In this document: in pieces, positions 15,826 to 25,510 of the stretch
Layout: every line of letters begins with the position of its first letter
How positions within the stretch are numbered: position 1 is the first letter of the stretch
Assembly (NCBI RefSeq): GCF_014204835.1
Contig: NZ_JACHMD010000001.1
Location: 1,364,001-1,428,000 of the forward strand
Reading direction: 5' to 3'
From: Microbacterium marinum
GTDB taxonomy: Bacteria > Actinomycetota > Actinomycetes > Actinomycetales > Microbacteriaceae
DNA: 64,000 nucleotides
The notes under the pieces: generated by a model
Database searches by the model: none
The model's input: only the letters and a program-made list of their open reading frames with translations
Told to the model about the DNA's origin: nothing
Position numbers and translations under genes: made by a program

Positions 15826-16125
15826 TCAGGGGTGCGCGACCGGGCGACCCTCGGCGATCCACGTGCCGGTGCCGCCGTCGACGTTGGTCGCCTCGATGCC
15901 GTGGTGCTCCAGGAACGCTGCGGCACGGGCGCTGCGACCGCCTGCCTGGCAGATGAGGTGCAGGTCCTCCAGCTCGCGGAGCTCGTCCACGTGGTCGGGC
16001 ACGGTGGCCAGCGGGATGTTGCGCGCACCCGGGACGTGACCCGAAGCGAATTCGTCCGGCTCGCGGACGTCGATGACGTTGGCGGGAGAGGCTGCGGCGA
16101 GCTGCGCCGTGGTGATCGAATGCAT
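15826..16125 (-). CDS. Rhodanese-like domain protein
   Basis: 99 residues, a single rhodanese domain: VIDVREPDEFASGHVPGA and the active-site loop CQAGGRS with Cys59. Such stand-alone domains carry persulfide sulfur for sulfurtransfer or detoxification. GGGAG seven bases before the ATG supports the start. Convergent with the SDR gene. Confidence 0.88.
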   Translation of the reverse strand: MHSITTAQLAAASPANVIDVREPDEFASGHVPGARNIPLATVPDHVDELRELEDLHLICQAGGRSARAAAFLEHHGIEATNVDGGTGTWIAEGRPVAHP

Positions 16126-16237
16126 GCTCCCATCTTCGCGTATCCATCGCGGAACGGATGCGGGGGGAGGGTCCGTGGCCTCGTCGGCGGCTTCTGACAG
16201 CTGCTCGCGCCGAAGCGCTGAGGGCCCGCGCCCCGCC

Positions 16238-18283
16238 TCACTTCGCCGGAACGGCCGACTCGTCCACGAGGTCGTCGTGCGCCTGCTCGAACTGTGACCG
16301 GTACAGGCGGTAGTAGGCGCCTTCGGCCGCGATCAGCTCGTCGTGCGTGCCCTTCTCGACGATGTCGCCGTGCTCCATCACCAGGATGAGATCCGCGTCG
16401 CGGATCGTCGACAGGCGGTGGGCGATTACGAACGAGGTGCGTCCCTCGCGCAGCGCCGCCATCGCATGCTGCAGCAGCAGTTCGGTACGGGTGTCGACCG
16501 AGGAGGTCGCCTCGTCGAGGATCAGCACCGCCGGCTGCGCGACGAACGCCCGGGCGATCGTGATGAGCTGCTTCTCACCGGCCGAGACGTTCGAGGCGTC
16601 CTCGTCGAGGACGGTGTCGTAACCCTCGGGAAGGGAACGGACGAAGCGGTCCACGCGCGTCGCGACGGCGGCATCCTCAATCTCCTGGTCGCTCGCCGAC
16701 GCGCGTCCGTACCGGATGTTCTCGCGGATCGTCCCGGCGAACAGCCACGGATCCTGGAGCACCATGCCGGTGCGCGAACGCACCTGATCGCGCGTGAGCG
16801 CGGCGATGTCCTGACCGTCGAGGAGGATGCGACCGCCGTCGAGCTCGTAGAACCGCATGAGCAGGTTGACGAGCGTGGTCTTCCCCGCGCCGGTCGGTCC
16901 CACGATCGCGACCGTCTGGCCCGGTTCCACCCGGAAGGAGAGATCGCTGATCAGCGGACGCTCGGGCGTGTACGCGAACCGCACGTGCTCGAACTCGATG
17001 ACGCCCTGACCGCCCTGCAGCGTCGGCGCGTCATCTGCGTCGGGGTCCTGCTCCTCGGCGTCGAGGAGCTCGAAGACGCGCTCCGCCGAAGCGGTGCCCG
17101 ACTCCACGACCGCCGCCATGCCGCCGAGCTCCGACAGGGGCTGGGTGAACTGCTGCGAGTACTGGATGAACGCCTGCACGTCTCCCAGCCGCAGCTGGCC
17201 GCTCGCGACCATCAGCCCGCCGAGCACCGCGATGCCGACGTAGGTCAGACTGCCGACGAAGGTCATGCTCGGCATGATCATCCCCGACAGGAACTGCGCC
17301 TTGAACGCGGCCTGGTAGAGCTCCTCGTTCTCCTGCTGGAACTTCTCCTGCGCGTCCGCTTCGCGGCCGAACACCCGCACGAGCGAGTGCCCCGAAAAGG
17401 ATTCCTCGACGCGTGCGTTGAGTCGGCCGACCTTGCGCCACTGCACGCCGAAGGCCTTCTGCGACTTGGGGCCGATGACACCGAAGATCACGCCCATGAG
17501 CGGAAGGGCGATGAGGGCGACGACCGCGAGCTGCCACGAGATGGAGAACATCATGACCAGCACGCCGACCACGGTGAGGACCGCCGTCAGGGCACCGGAG
17601 AGCGATTGCTGCATCGTCTGGGTGATGTTGTCGATGTCGTTCGTGACCCGCGAGATCAGCTCTCCGCGCTGCACCTTGTCGAAGTGCGACAGGGGGAGCC
17701 GGTTGAGCTTCGCCTCAACGCTCTCGCGCAGGCGCCACATGGTGCGGACCATGATGACGTTGATCACGTAGCCCTGGAGCCAGGTGAGGACAGCGGATGC
17801 CACGTAGATCACGAGCACCCAGGTGATCACGACCTTCAGCGCGTCGAAGTCGACACCGGCGCCCGGCGTGTAGTTCTGCATCGCGCCGACGATGTTGGCG
17901 AATTCGTCCTGCCCCGCCGCACGCAGCGCCTCGACGGTCTGCTTCTGCGTCAGGCCGGCGAAGGCGTCCTGGCCGCCGATGGCACGCGACACGACGCCCT
18001 CGAAGATGAGGTTCGTCGCCTCGCCGAGCACCTTGGGGGCGATGACAGCGAGCACGACGCCGATGGCGCCGGCCAGTGAGACGAGGGCGAACACCCACTT
18101 GTAGGGCGCGAGCAGCCCGATCATGCGAACGAAGCTCGGACCGAAGTTCGAGGCCTTGCCGGGGGCGACGGAATCCCAGTCGCCGCTCGTCTGGCGGGCC
18201 TGTTCGGCCAGCTCCAGTTCGAGCTTTTCGTCTTCGCTGAGCTCCACCTCGGGAGCCGCGGTCTTCACTCGACGCGCGCTCAT
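16238..18283 (-). CDS. ABC exporter half-transporter, catalytic subunit
   Basis: 681 residues: an acidic cytoplasmic N-terminus (VELSEDEKLELELAEQ), six transmembrane helices (about 60-390) and a nucleotide-binding domain. Walker A GPTGAGKTT is near residue 461, signature VSAGEKQL, and Walker B VLILDEATSS near 588 with the canonical Glu. Similar to MdlB/YheH-type multidrug or lipid exporters. Its ATG overlaps the stop of the upstream half-transporter (ATGA), so the two are made together and likely form a heterodimer in which this subunit supplies the active catalytic glutamate. Confidence 0.88.
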   Translation of the reverse strand: MSARRVKTAAPEVELSEDEKLELELAEQARQTSGDWDSVAPGKASNFGPSFVRMIGLLAPYKWVFALVSLAGAIGVVLAVIAPKVLGEATNLIFEGVVSRAIGGQDAFAGLTQKQTVEALRAAGQDEFANIVGAMQNYTPGAGVDFDALKVVITWVLVIYVASAVLTWLQGYVINVIMVRTMWRLRESVEAKLNRLPLSHFDKVQRGELISRVTNDIDNITQTMQQSLSGALTAVLTVVGVLVMMFSISWQLAVVALIALPLMGVIFGVIGPKSQKAFGVQWRKVGRLNARVEESFSGHSLVRVFGREADAQEKFQQENEELYQAAFKAQFLSGMIMPSMTFVGSLTYVGIAVLGGLMVASGQLRLGDVQAFIQYSQQFTQPLSELGGMAAVVESGTASAERVFELLDAEEQDPDADDAPTLQGGQGVIEFEHVRFAYTPERPLISDLSFRVEPGQTVAIVGPTGAGKTTLVNLLMRFYELDGGRILLDGQDIAALTRDQVRSRTGMVLQDPWLFAGTIRENIRYGRASASDQEIEDAAVATRVDRFVRSLPEGYDTVLDEDASNVSAGEKQLITIARAFVAQPAVLILDEATSSVDTRTELLLQHAMAALREGRTSFVIAHRLSTIRDADLILVMEHGDIVEKGTHDELIAAEGAYYRLYRSQFEQAHDDLVDESAVPAK

Positions 18284-21153
18284 GCGTCCACTCCCAGCTG
18301 CGACTCGACGATCTCGCGGTAGGTCTCATTCGACGCCAGCAGCTCGTCGTGCGTGCCCACTCCCACCATCCGCCCGGCATCGAGGACGACGATGCGGTCG
18401 GCGTCGGTGATGGTCGACACGCGCTGCGCCACCACGATCTTGGTCACGTGCGGAAGCTCTTTCCAGAGGGCTTGCCGCAGCCGTGCATCGGTCGTGAGGT
18501 CCAGCGCCGAGAACGAATCGTCGAAGACGAGCACGTCGGGCTGATGCACGATCGCGCGGGCGATCGAAAGCCGTTGCCGCTGCCCGCCCGACACGTTCGT
18601 GCCGCCCTGCGAGATGCGTGCGTCCAGTCGGTGGTCCATCTCCTCGACGAAGTCGCGACCCTGTGCGATCTCGAGCGCGTGCCAGAGGTCGTCGTCCGTG
18701 GCATCCTCTCGACCGAATCGCAGGTTCGAGCCGACGGTGCCGGTGAACAGGAACGGGCGCTGCGGGACGAGGCCGATGCCCTGCCAGAGCACGTCGAGGT
18801 CGGCTTCGCGGACGTCGACGCCCGCGACTTTGACCGATCCGCTCGTGACGTCGAACAGGCGGGGGATGAGGGAGACGAGCGTGGTCTTGCCCGCACCCGT
18901 CGACCCCACGATCGCCACGGTCTCGCCGGGAGCGGCGCGGAAGCTGACGCCCTCGAGAACGGGGGAGTCCGCGCCGGGGTAGGTGAAGGTCACGTCGTCG
19001 AACTCCACCGACCCGGGGGACGGGAAGTCGCGGACGGGGTTCGCCGGCTTCGTGAGGCCCCCTTCGACCCTCAGCACCTCGCCGATGCGATCGGCCGAGA
19101 CGGCGGCGCGCGGGATCATGATCGTCATGAAGGTGGCCATCAGCACGCCCATCAGGATCTGCCCGATGTACTGCATGAAGGCGAACAGGGTGCCGATCTG
19201 CACGTTGCCCTCGTCCACCTCGATCCCACCGAACCAGATGACCCCGACGACGGTGACGTTGAGCACGAGCATCGCCAGCGGGAACATCAGCACGAACAGC
19301 GAACCGACCTTGCGACCGACGATCATGATGTCGGTGTTCGCGCCGCGGAAGCGCTCTTCCTCGATCCGCTCGCGCACGAAGGCGCGGACGACACGCACGC
19401 CGGTCAGTTGCTCCCGCATGATGCGGTTCACGTTGTCGAGCTTGACCTGGTAGCTGCGGAACAGCGGCATCATGCGGCTGATGATCAGCGCGCCGATGAT
19501 CAGCAGGGTCGGGACGGAGACGCCGATCAGCCAGCTGAGCCCGACATCCTGCTGCAGCGCCATGATGATGCCGCCGATTGCCAGCAGGGGAGCGGTGACG
19601 AGCATGGTCGCGCCGATCATCGCGAGCATCTGCACCTGCTGCACGTCGTTGGTGTTGCGGGTGATCAGCGAGCCGGCGCCGAACTGGGTCACCTCGCGCT
19701 CCGAGAAGCCGCTGACCTTCTCGAAGACGTCGCGCCGGATGTCGCGACCGAGGGCCATCGCGGCCCGGGCGGCGAAGTAGGTGGCGATGACGGATGCCAC
19801 GATCTGGCCGAGCGCGATTGCGAGCATGAGCACGCCGTGCGACCAGATGTAGCCGATGTCGGCTTGGGTCACGCCGTTGTCGATGATGTCGGCGTTGAGG
19901 CGGGGGAGGTAGAGCGCGGCCATCGCGGACGCGAACTGGAAGAGGAGGACGCCGGCCAGCAGCCAGCGATAGGTCCGGAGGTACCGGACCAGAAGGGTCC
20001 ACAGCATAGAAACAGCGTGCCACCGGCCCCCGACATACGCGTCCCCCTGCGGGTGGATGTCCGCTGACGGCGTAGCCCGGGCCTCATAGGATGTCGCCGT
20101 GACCACGCCCCCAGCCGCCGGCCCCGACTCGGAGACCGGCGTCGCGTCCGCGCCGGCTGCGGGCGAGCCGGCGGGGGCGAGGACGCGCCGGGGCGCGCGA
20201 TGGGTCGGCAGCATGACCGATCGCGTGCCGACCGGGATGTCTCCCAGCCGGCGTCGCAGACGCTGCGGCACCGTGCCGTACCGCTGCCTGGCGCGCTCGG
20301 CCAGTTCGCCCCGCCACTGCACGCCCTGGGGTGAGACGGCCTGACCGTAGACGACACCGGCGATCGTGAGCCACGCGAGGGGGACGAGGATCAGGTCGCC
20401 GACCTCGGCCAGCACATACCCGACGGCATCCCATGCCCATCCGAGCGGCGCGAACCAGCCCCCGACCGTCTCGCGCACGTCGCCCAGCCAGACGATCGCC
20501 TGACGCGAGTCGACCCAGGCCGACACCTGGCCGAGCGCGTCGCCGATGAAGTACGCCGCGAGGAAGACCCAGAGCGCCTCGAGATACGTCGCCCCGACGG
20601 CGCTCCACCGCGGCAGGCGGGCGCGCCAGCGATTCCACGCCCAGCGGCCCGCGAAGGCGAGGACGACCACCGCGATCGTCCACACGTCCCATCCGAGCTG
20701 GTCCACCGCGCCCGACGTATCGATCTCGACGCCTTCGACCGAGGCCACGAAACCGCGAGCGTCCTTCACGGTGAGCGCGGTGTCGAGGTACGTCGCGACG
20801 TCGTCGCGAAGAAAGCCGAGCACCGCGTAGACCGCGATGAACGGCAGCACCGAGGAGAGCACGGCGTCGCGGAAGGCGAGGCTCCGACCCCGCCGGTCGG
20901 CGGGGGGAGAAGCGATGACCCCCAGGCGCACCATCCCGTCGCGCAGCACGAGGAACATCGCCACGACACTGATGAGCTTGGCGAGGATGGGAAGCGGAAG
21001 CAGGAGGATGCCGCTGATCGCGGAGTACCCGCCGACGTATCCGGCGAGTTCGAGACCCGCATAACGGGCGAGGGTGCCCGCCAGGAACCAGGCGATGAGC
21101 GCGGGCCAGTGCGCGGCGAGGAGTCGCCCCGTCATCACGATCACCGCTCGCAC
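18280..21153 (-). CDS. ABC exporter half-transporter fused to an N-terminal membrane domain
   Basis: One open frame of 957 residues. Residues 1-~340 are a separate membrane module: several hydrophobic helices (LIAWFLAGTLARYAG, LLLPLPILAKLISVVAMFLV, and later pairs), then a Gly/Ala/Pro linker. Residues ~383-957 form a full half-exporter: MLWTLLVRYLRTYRW, six helices, Walker A GSTGAGKTT (~749), NVSGGQRQRLS, and Walker B VLVFDDSFSALD (~876) with Asp in place of the catalytic Glu, the mark of a degenerate site in heterodimeric exporters. No stop separates the modules. An ATG at 20007 could start the transporter alone but has no ribosome site. The GTG at 21153 has TAGGGT just upstream (21161-21156). 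Confidence 0.72.
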   Translation of the reverse strand: MRAVIVMTGRLLAAHWPALIAWFLAGTLARYAGLELAGYVGGYSAISGILLLPLPILAKLISVVAMFLVLRDGMVRLGVIASPPADRRGRSLAFRDAVLSSVLPFIAVYAVLGFLRDDVATYLDTALTVKDARGFVASVEGVEIDTSGAVDQLGWDVWTIAVVVLAFAGRWAWNRWRARLPRWSAVGATYLEALWVFLAAYFIGDALGQVSAWVDSRQAIVWLGDVRETVGGWFAPLGWAWDAVGYVLAEVGDLILVPLAWLTIAGVVYGQAVSPQGVQWRGELAERARQRYGTVPQRLRRRLGDIPVGTRSVMLPTHRAPRRVLAPAGSPAAGADATPVSESGPAAGGVVTATSYEARATPSADIHPQGDAYVGGRWHAVSMLWTLLVRYLRTYRWLLAGVLLFQFASAMAALYLPRLNADIIDNGVTQADIGYIWSHGVLMLAIALGQIVASVIATYFAARAAMALGRDIRRDVFEKVSGFSEREVTQFGAGSLITRNTNDVQQVQMLAMIGATMLVTAPLLAIGGIIMALQQDVGLSWLIGVSVPTLLIIGALIISRMMPLFRSYQVKLDNVNRIMREQLTGVRVVRAFVRERIEEERFRGANTDIMIVGRKVGSLFVLMFPLAMLVLNVTVVGVIWFGGIEVDEGNVQIGTLFAFMQYIGQILMGVLMATFMTIMIPRAAVSADRIGEVLRVEGGLTKPANPVRDFPSPGSVEFDDVTFTYPGADSPVLEGVSFRAAPGETVAIVGSTGAGKTTLVSLIPRLFDVTSGSVKVAGVDVREADLDVLWQGIGLVPQRPFLFTGTVGSNLRFGREDATDDDLWHALEIAQGRDFVEEMDHRLDARISQGGTNVSGGQRQRLSIARAIVHQPDVLVFDDSFSALDLTTDARLRQALWKELPHVTKIVVAQRVSTITDADRIVVLDAGRMVGVGTHDELLASNETYREIVESQLGVDA

Positions 21154-21283
21154 TCACCCTAGCGAACCGCGCACAGCCCCGTACCGCATTCGGGCATCCG
21201 CGACAACCATCGCGCGATCGCGTCGCCGCCGTCGGAGGATGGCCTTCCGCCGGACACGACCCGCCGGTGGAGAGGAGAGCGAC

Positions 21284-22294
21284 ATGACCGCCGAAGCACC
21301 CCGGGGAGTCGCCGTCGTCACGGGCGGCAGTGCAGGGCTCGGGCGGGCGATCGTCCGCGAGCTCGCCGCTCGCGGCTGGGACGTCGCGGTCCTCGCGCGA
21401 GGACAGGACGGGCTGGATGCCGCAGCGGCGGAGATCCGCACGGCGGGACGACGCGCGCACACCGTCTCGGTCGACGTCTCCGACAACACGGCGCTCGACC
21501 GCGCGGCATCCGAGGTGGAAGCGGAACTCGGGCCGATCGACCTCTGGGTCAACAACGTCATGACGGGCTCGATCTCCCCGTTCCTCGACACCGCTCCCGA
21601 GGACTTCGACCGCGCCACACGGGTGACCTATCTCGGCGCCGTCAACGGCACCCGCGCCGCCCTCACCCGCATGCGCCCACGCGACCGCGGCCACGTCATC
21701 CAGATCGGGTCGGCCCTCGCGCACCGCGGCATCCCGTTGCAGGCGGCGTACTGCGGAGCCAAGCACGCCATCGACGGCTTCACCGACTCGGTCGTCTCGG
21801 AGCTCACGCACGACGGCAGCGCCGTCGCCGTGTCGATCATCGACATGCCGGCGCTGAACACCACCCAGTTCGGGTGGGTCAAGTCACCGTTCGCGCACCA
21901 CCCGCAGCCCGTCCCGCCGATCTATCAGCCCGAAGTCGGCGCGCGCGTCGTCGCCGATGTCGCCGACCGGCCCCGCCGTCGCACGTGGGTGGGGGAGTCG
22001 ACCGTCGGCCTCGTCCTCGGCACCCGGTTCGCCGGACGGTTCTTGGACTGGTACCTCGCGAAGAACACGTGGGAAGGCCAACTCGCGATGGACAAGCCGG
22101 CCCCTTCGACGCCGCCGAACCTGTATGAGCCGATCCCGGGCGACCACGGCGCGCACGGCGCCTTCGACGACCGCGCACGCGGTGACAGCGTCCAGACGTG
22201 GGCACTGCGTCACCGGCGGTCCCTCGCGGCCGCCGGTTCCGCCCTCGCAGCGGCGGCGCTCGCCGGGGCGACGGCCGTCATCCGCCGCCGCTGA
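21284..22294 (+). CDS. Short-chain dehydrogenase with C-terminal extension
   Basis: 336 residues. The SDR core has TGGSAGLG, NNVMTGS, a catalytic Tyr in YCGAK and the IDMPALNTTQF segment. About 90 further residues follow (WVGESTVGLVLGTRFAGRFL) and end in a hydrophobic helix (AAAGSALAAAALAGATAVI) plus RRR, so the enzyme is probably anchored to the membrane by its C-terminus. AGAGGAGA before the ATG is a good ribosome site. Resembles a group of SDRs in actinobacteria whose substrate is not established. Confidence 0.82.
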   Translation: MTAEAPRGVAVVTGGSAGLGRAIVRELAARGWDVAVLARGQDGLDAAAAEIRTAGRRAHTVSVDVSDNTALDRAASEVEAELGPIDLWVNNVMTGSISPFLDTAPEDFDRATRVTYLGAVNGTRAALTRMRPRDRGHVIQIGSALAHRGIPLQAAYCGAKHAIDGFTDSVVSELTHDGSAVAVSIIDMPALNTTQFGWVKSPFAHHPQPVPPIYQPEVGARVVADVADRPRRRTWVGESTVGLVLGTRFAGRFLDWYLAKNTWEGQLAMDKPAPSTPPNLYEPIPGDHGAHGAFDDRARGDSVQTWALRHRRSLAAAGSALAAAALAGATAVIRRR

Positions 22295-22441
22295 GCCCGC
22301 CCGGACGCCGGTGACGATGGCGACGGCGAGGGCGTGAGCACCGGAAATCCGGGCCTCGCAGGATAGCGTGGGGGATGCGCCGCGCGCACGGACCGGACAC
22401 GATCGTCCACCGCCGCCGGATGCGCCCCGAAAGGAAACCCG

Positions 22442-24196
22442 ATGAGCAATGCCAGCGAAGCGCCCCGCGCGCACGCGCACGTCACCGGCGACTCCGCGCA
22501 GATCACCACCGTGAACGGTGCCATCGAGAACGTCACGGCGCCCGACGCCGACGGACTCCGTCGCGCCATCGTCGATCGGGTGCGAGCGGATGCCGCGTCC
22601 TCCGGCACGACGCTCGAGCTGCACACCACCGGCGACCGCGGCACCCACGAACTGCTCGTCGACCCGGACGGCGAGCTCATCGCGATCTACGACGACCGCA
22701 CCCTCACCCGCGCCGAGCTCCGCCAGCACGCCTGGTGGGTCACCGACGTCGAGCCCGCCGCGGACGAGGGGCCCGTGGATGAGCCTGCCGCGGACGAGGA
22801 GCCTGCCGAAGAGCCCGTTGCTGAGGACGAGGAGCCCGCTGCTGAGGTGCGTTCGGACGAGGACGAGGTGACCGACATGATCGCCCCCCGCGCGGCATCC
22901 GACCCCGGCGACGACGACGATCTCGACGAGGACACCTTCACCGCGCGCATCTCCATCTCGCGCACGGCGGCGGTCCCGAGCGTGCCGCAGTTCTTCCTCC
23001 CCGCGGCGGCCGAGCCCCAGACGCGCGCCATCGACGACGCACCCGAACCAGAGGGAGCGCCCCGCGTGACCGAGATCCCCGCCGACGAACCCGTCGTGCC
23101 CGCCGAGCCGTCGCCCGAACCCATGTCCTCGCCCGAACCCGTGTCCGAGTTCGAATCCCAGCCTGCGGTGGCGCCCGAGCCCGAGCCGGTCCCCGTGTCC
23201 GCCTCCCCGATGGCGTCGGGAATCGGCGACACCCTGCCCGACGTTCCCACGACCGCGTCGACCGCGGTCGCCGGCGCCGCTGTCGCGCGCCCCCGCTTCA
23301 TCGACCCCGCTCCCGAGCACCCCGCGACCGTCACCGGCTGGCGGGCGCTGTTCGCCAAGCTGGGTCTCCCCGTCGGTCCGTCCAAGGCGGAGATCGAGCG
23401 CGCCGAGCGCGAGAAGGCCGTGTCGCGGCAGTGGGCGGGATGCCGCGCCATCGCCGTCGCGAACGGCAAGGGCGGTGTCGGCAAGACCATGACGACCGCC
23501 GTGCTCTCGGCCGTGTTCGCGCGGCACGGCGGCGGCAATGTCCTCGCCTGGGACAACAACGACACCCGCGGCACCCTCGGATGGCGTACCGAGCAGGGCG
23601 ACTACGACACGACGATCCGCGACCTCCTGCCGCAGGCGCGGCAGCTGCTCGAGGCGACCGCGTCGGTCTCCGACATCTCGCGCTATGTGCACCACCAGTC
23701 GATCGACCGGTACGACGTGCTGCGCTCCAACCCGGAGCTGCTCGCCGCAGACCAGCGGATCACGACGGCCGACTTCGATCTGCTGGCGCAGGTCGCCGCC
23801 CGCTACTACCGGATGGTGATCTTCGACTCCGGCAACGACGAGTCCGCCGATCGCTGGCTGCGGATGATCGACTCGGCGCACCAGCTCGTCGTGCCGACGC
23901 TCGCCGCTCCCGAGTCCGCGGAGTCTGCCGCCCTTCTCCTCGACGCGCTGCGCAAGCGCGACGAGCACTCGCGGCGTCTCGCCGAGGGCGCTGTGGTCAT
24001 CGTCGGCCAGTCGGAGAAGTCGAGTGCGGCCGCCGTGCAGCAGATCGCCGCCGGCTTCGAGGGGCACGTCCGCGCCGTGCAGGTCATCCCGTTCGACGAT
24101 GCGCTGAAGGCCGGGCGCATCCGCTACGACGCCCTCCAGCCGAAGACCCGCGACGCGTGGATGCAGGCGGCGGCTGCCGTCGCAGACGGACTGTGA
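22442..24196 (+). CDS. ParA/MinD-like ATPase with long acidic linker
   Basis: 584 residues. The first ~100 form a small domain (ITTVNGAIENVTAPDADGLR). About 200 residues rich in Glu, Pro and Ala follow and are likely disordered. The C-terminal 250 form a deviant-Walker ATPase: GKGGVGKT at 341-348, switch DNNDTRGTLGW, and VIFDSGNDESADRWL. The arrangement recalls the MinD-like proteins linked to ESX secretion and cell-pole functions rather than a plasmid ParA: no ParB or centromere-like repeat is beside it. GAAAGGAAA upstream of the ATG is the ribosome site. Confidence 0.75.
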   Translation: MSNASEAPRAHAHVTGDSAQITTVNGAIENVTAPDADGLRRAIVDRVRADAASSGTTLELHTTGDRGTHELLVDPDGELIAIYDDRTLTRAELRQHAWWVTDVEPAADEGPVDEPAADEEPAEEPVAEDEEPAAEVRSDEDEVTDMIAPRAASDPGDDDDLDEDTFTARISISRTAAVPSVPQFFLPAAAEPQTRAIDDAPEPEGAPRVTEIPADEPVVPAEPSPEPMSSPEPVSEFESQPAVAPEPEPVPVSASPMASGIGDTLPDVPTTASTAVAGAAVARPRFIDPAPEHPATVTGWRALFAKLGLPVGPSKAEIERAEREKAVSRQWAGCRAIAVANGKGGVGKTMTTAVLSAVFARHGGGNVLAWDNNDTRGTLGWRTEQGDYDTTIRDLLPQARQLLEATASVSDISRYVHHQSIDRYDVLRSNPELLAADQRITTADFDLLAQVAARYYRMVIFDSGNDESADRWLRMIDSAHQLVVPTLAAPESAESAALLLDALRKRDEHSRRLAEGAVVIVGQSEKSSAAAVQQIAAGFEGHVRAVQVIPFDDALKAGRIRYDALQPKTRDAWMQAAAAVADGL

Positions 24197-24241
24197 CCCC
24201 TCTCTCGGAACGCTGATCCGAACGGATGCCGGAGGTCGGTG

Positions 24242-25075
24242 ATGAGCGGAATCGACGACGATCTGGTGCGCATCGCCCGTGAACTGTGCGTCGCCCCGCA
24301 GGAGGCATTCGCCGCAGCCCGCCGGGATGCCGCCGACGCAGCCGGCGACCGCAGCCTCGCGGCCGCGGTGCGGAAGCTCCGGAAGCCCGTCGCCGCCGCC
24401 CGGATCGTGAACGTCTTCGCGGCGTCGGAGTCCGACCTGTGGACGGACGCGCAGCGGCTGGCAGATGACCTTCGCGACGCGCTGGACGCGGGCGACGCCA
24501 AGGCCCTGGGCGCTGTGAACGCCGAGCGACGCAAGACGCTTCGGTCTCTCACCGACGCGGCGGTCGCGGCGTCGGGGGAGGAGGTGAGCGGCGCCGTCCG
24601 TGACGCCGTGGAGCGGACGCTCGACGCTGCGCTCCGCGACCGGCAGGCCGCCGCCGCCGTCATGACTGCTCGTCTGCTCCGACCCATCGAAGCCTCGGGG
24701 ATGGAGCCGCCGGATCTCTCGGGCGCTGTGTCGGGTCCGTTCGACGCGGATGCCGCCCCCGCGCCGCCCACGGACGAGATGGCCGAGCGGCGTGCGAAGC
24801 GGGACGCCGCTCGTGCCCTGCGTGAGGCGGAGCGTCACGCGCTCGCTGCGGAGCGGGAGGCCGCCCGCGCGGAGGAACGGGTCCGCGGTGAGCAGGACCG
24901 GGTGGATCGGCTGGAACGACGCGTGGCCGAGCTCGAAGAGGAGCGCCGCGCGGTCGATGCCGACCTGGACGAGAGCCGGCGCCGATTCGACGAGGCGGCG
25001 GTCGCGAGTGAGGCACGCCGGCGCGACGCTGCGCGGGCGCGCGAGGAAGCCGACCGGCTGGCGCGCGAGGACTGA
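24242..25075 (+). CDS. Coiled-coil protein of unknown function
   Basis: 277 residues, cytoplasmic and almost entirely helical. The N-terminal third (LVRIARELCVAPQEAFAAAR) is a compact helical domain. From about residue 180 an uninterrupted coiled coil rich in Ala, Arg and Glu runs to the end (AERRAKRDAARALREAERHA, LEEERRAVDADLDE). GGAGG six bases before the ATG at 24242 decides against the GTG three bases earlier. It follows the ParA-like gene by 45 bp and may be its partner. Confidence 0.6.
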   Translation: MSGIDDDLVRIARELCVAPQEAFAAARRDAADAAGDRSLAAAVRKLRKPVAAARIVNVFAASESDLWTDAQRLADDLRDALDAGDAKALGAVNAERRKTLRSLTDAAVAASGEEVSGAVRDAVERTLDAALRDRQAAAAVMTARLLRPIEASGMEPPDLSGAVSGPFDADAAPAPPTDEMAERRAKRDAARALREAERHALAAEREAARAEERVRGEQDRVDRLERRVAELEEERRAVDADLDESRRRFDEAAVASEARRRDAARAREEADRLARED

Positions 25076-25078
25076 CCG

Positions 25079-25390
25079 TCAGCGGGTGCGAGCGTTGTCG
25101 AGCGCGGCGACCGCGGTCGACCACACCAGGGTCTGCGCGACCTCGACTGCTCGCGCGTAGCGATCTCCCGACAGCACGACGTACACGGCGCCCACCACGT
25201 CGATGAAGCCCGCGACCGCGCCCGAGATCGTCACCACGTAACGGTCGACGTCGATGAGCTCCCAGGCGATGCGCGAGGAGCGGGCGGGCGGGTCGGCCGG
25301 GCGGCGGGCGGGGAGCGCGCGCAGGGCATCAGCATCCACCGCGATGGCGGTCGGACGCTCGGGTTCGACGATCTCCGATTCCACAAACAT
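25079..25390 (-). CDS. Small protein of unknown function
   Basis: 103 residues. An acidic start (MFVESEIVEPERPTAI) leads to a region with alternating hydrophobics (YVVTISGAVAGFIDVVGAVY). No motif recognised. It overlaps nothing and ends three bases from the coiled-coil gene's stop. Confidence 0.5.
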   Translation of the reverse strand: MFVESEIVEPERPTAIAVDADALRALPARRPADPPARSSRIAWELIDVDRYVVTISGAVAGFIDVVGAVYVVLSGDRYARAVEVAQTLVWSTAVAALDNARTR

Positions 25391-25510
25391 TCCGCACCTC
25401 GTCCCGCTGAACCCAGATCGTCACATCCCCATGTGAGCCCACCTTCGCGCGTGCGCGTGATCGGCAGGAGGGGATTGACGCCGCCTCCGCGGTCGGCTAA
25501 TCCTGTCGCG

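Noticed and set aside
16343..18079. A 578-codon plus-strand frame over the ABC exporter
   Set aside because: No motif, very high His/Asp/Arg content; mirror of the real exporter coding strand.
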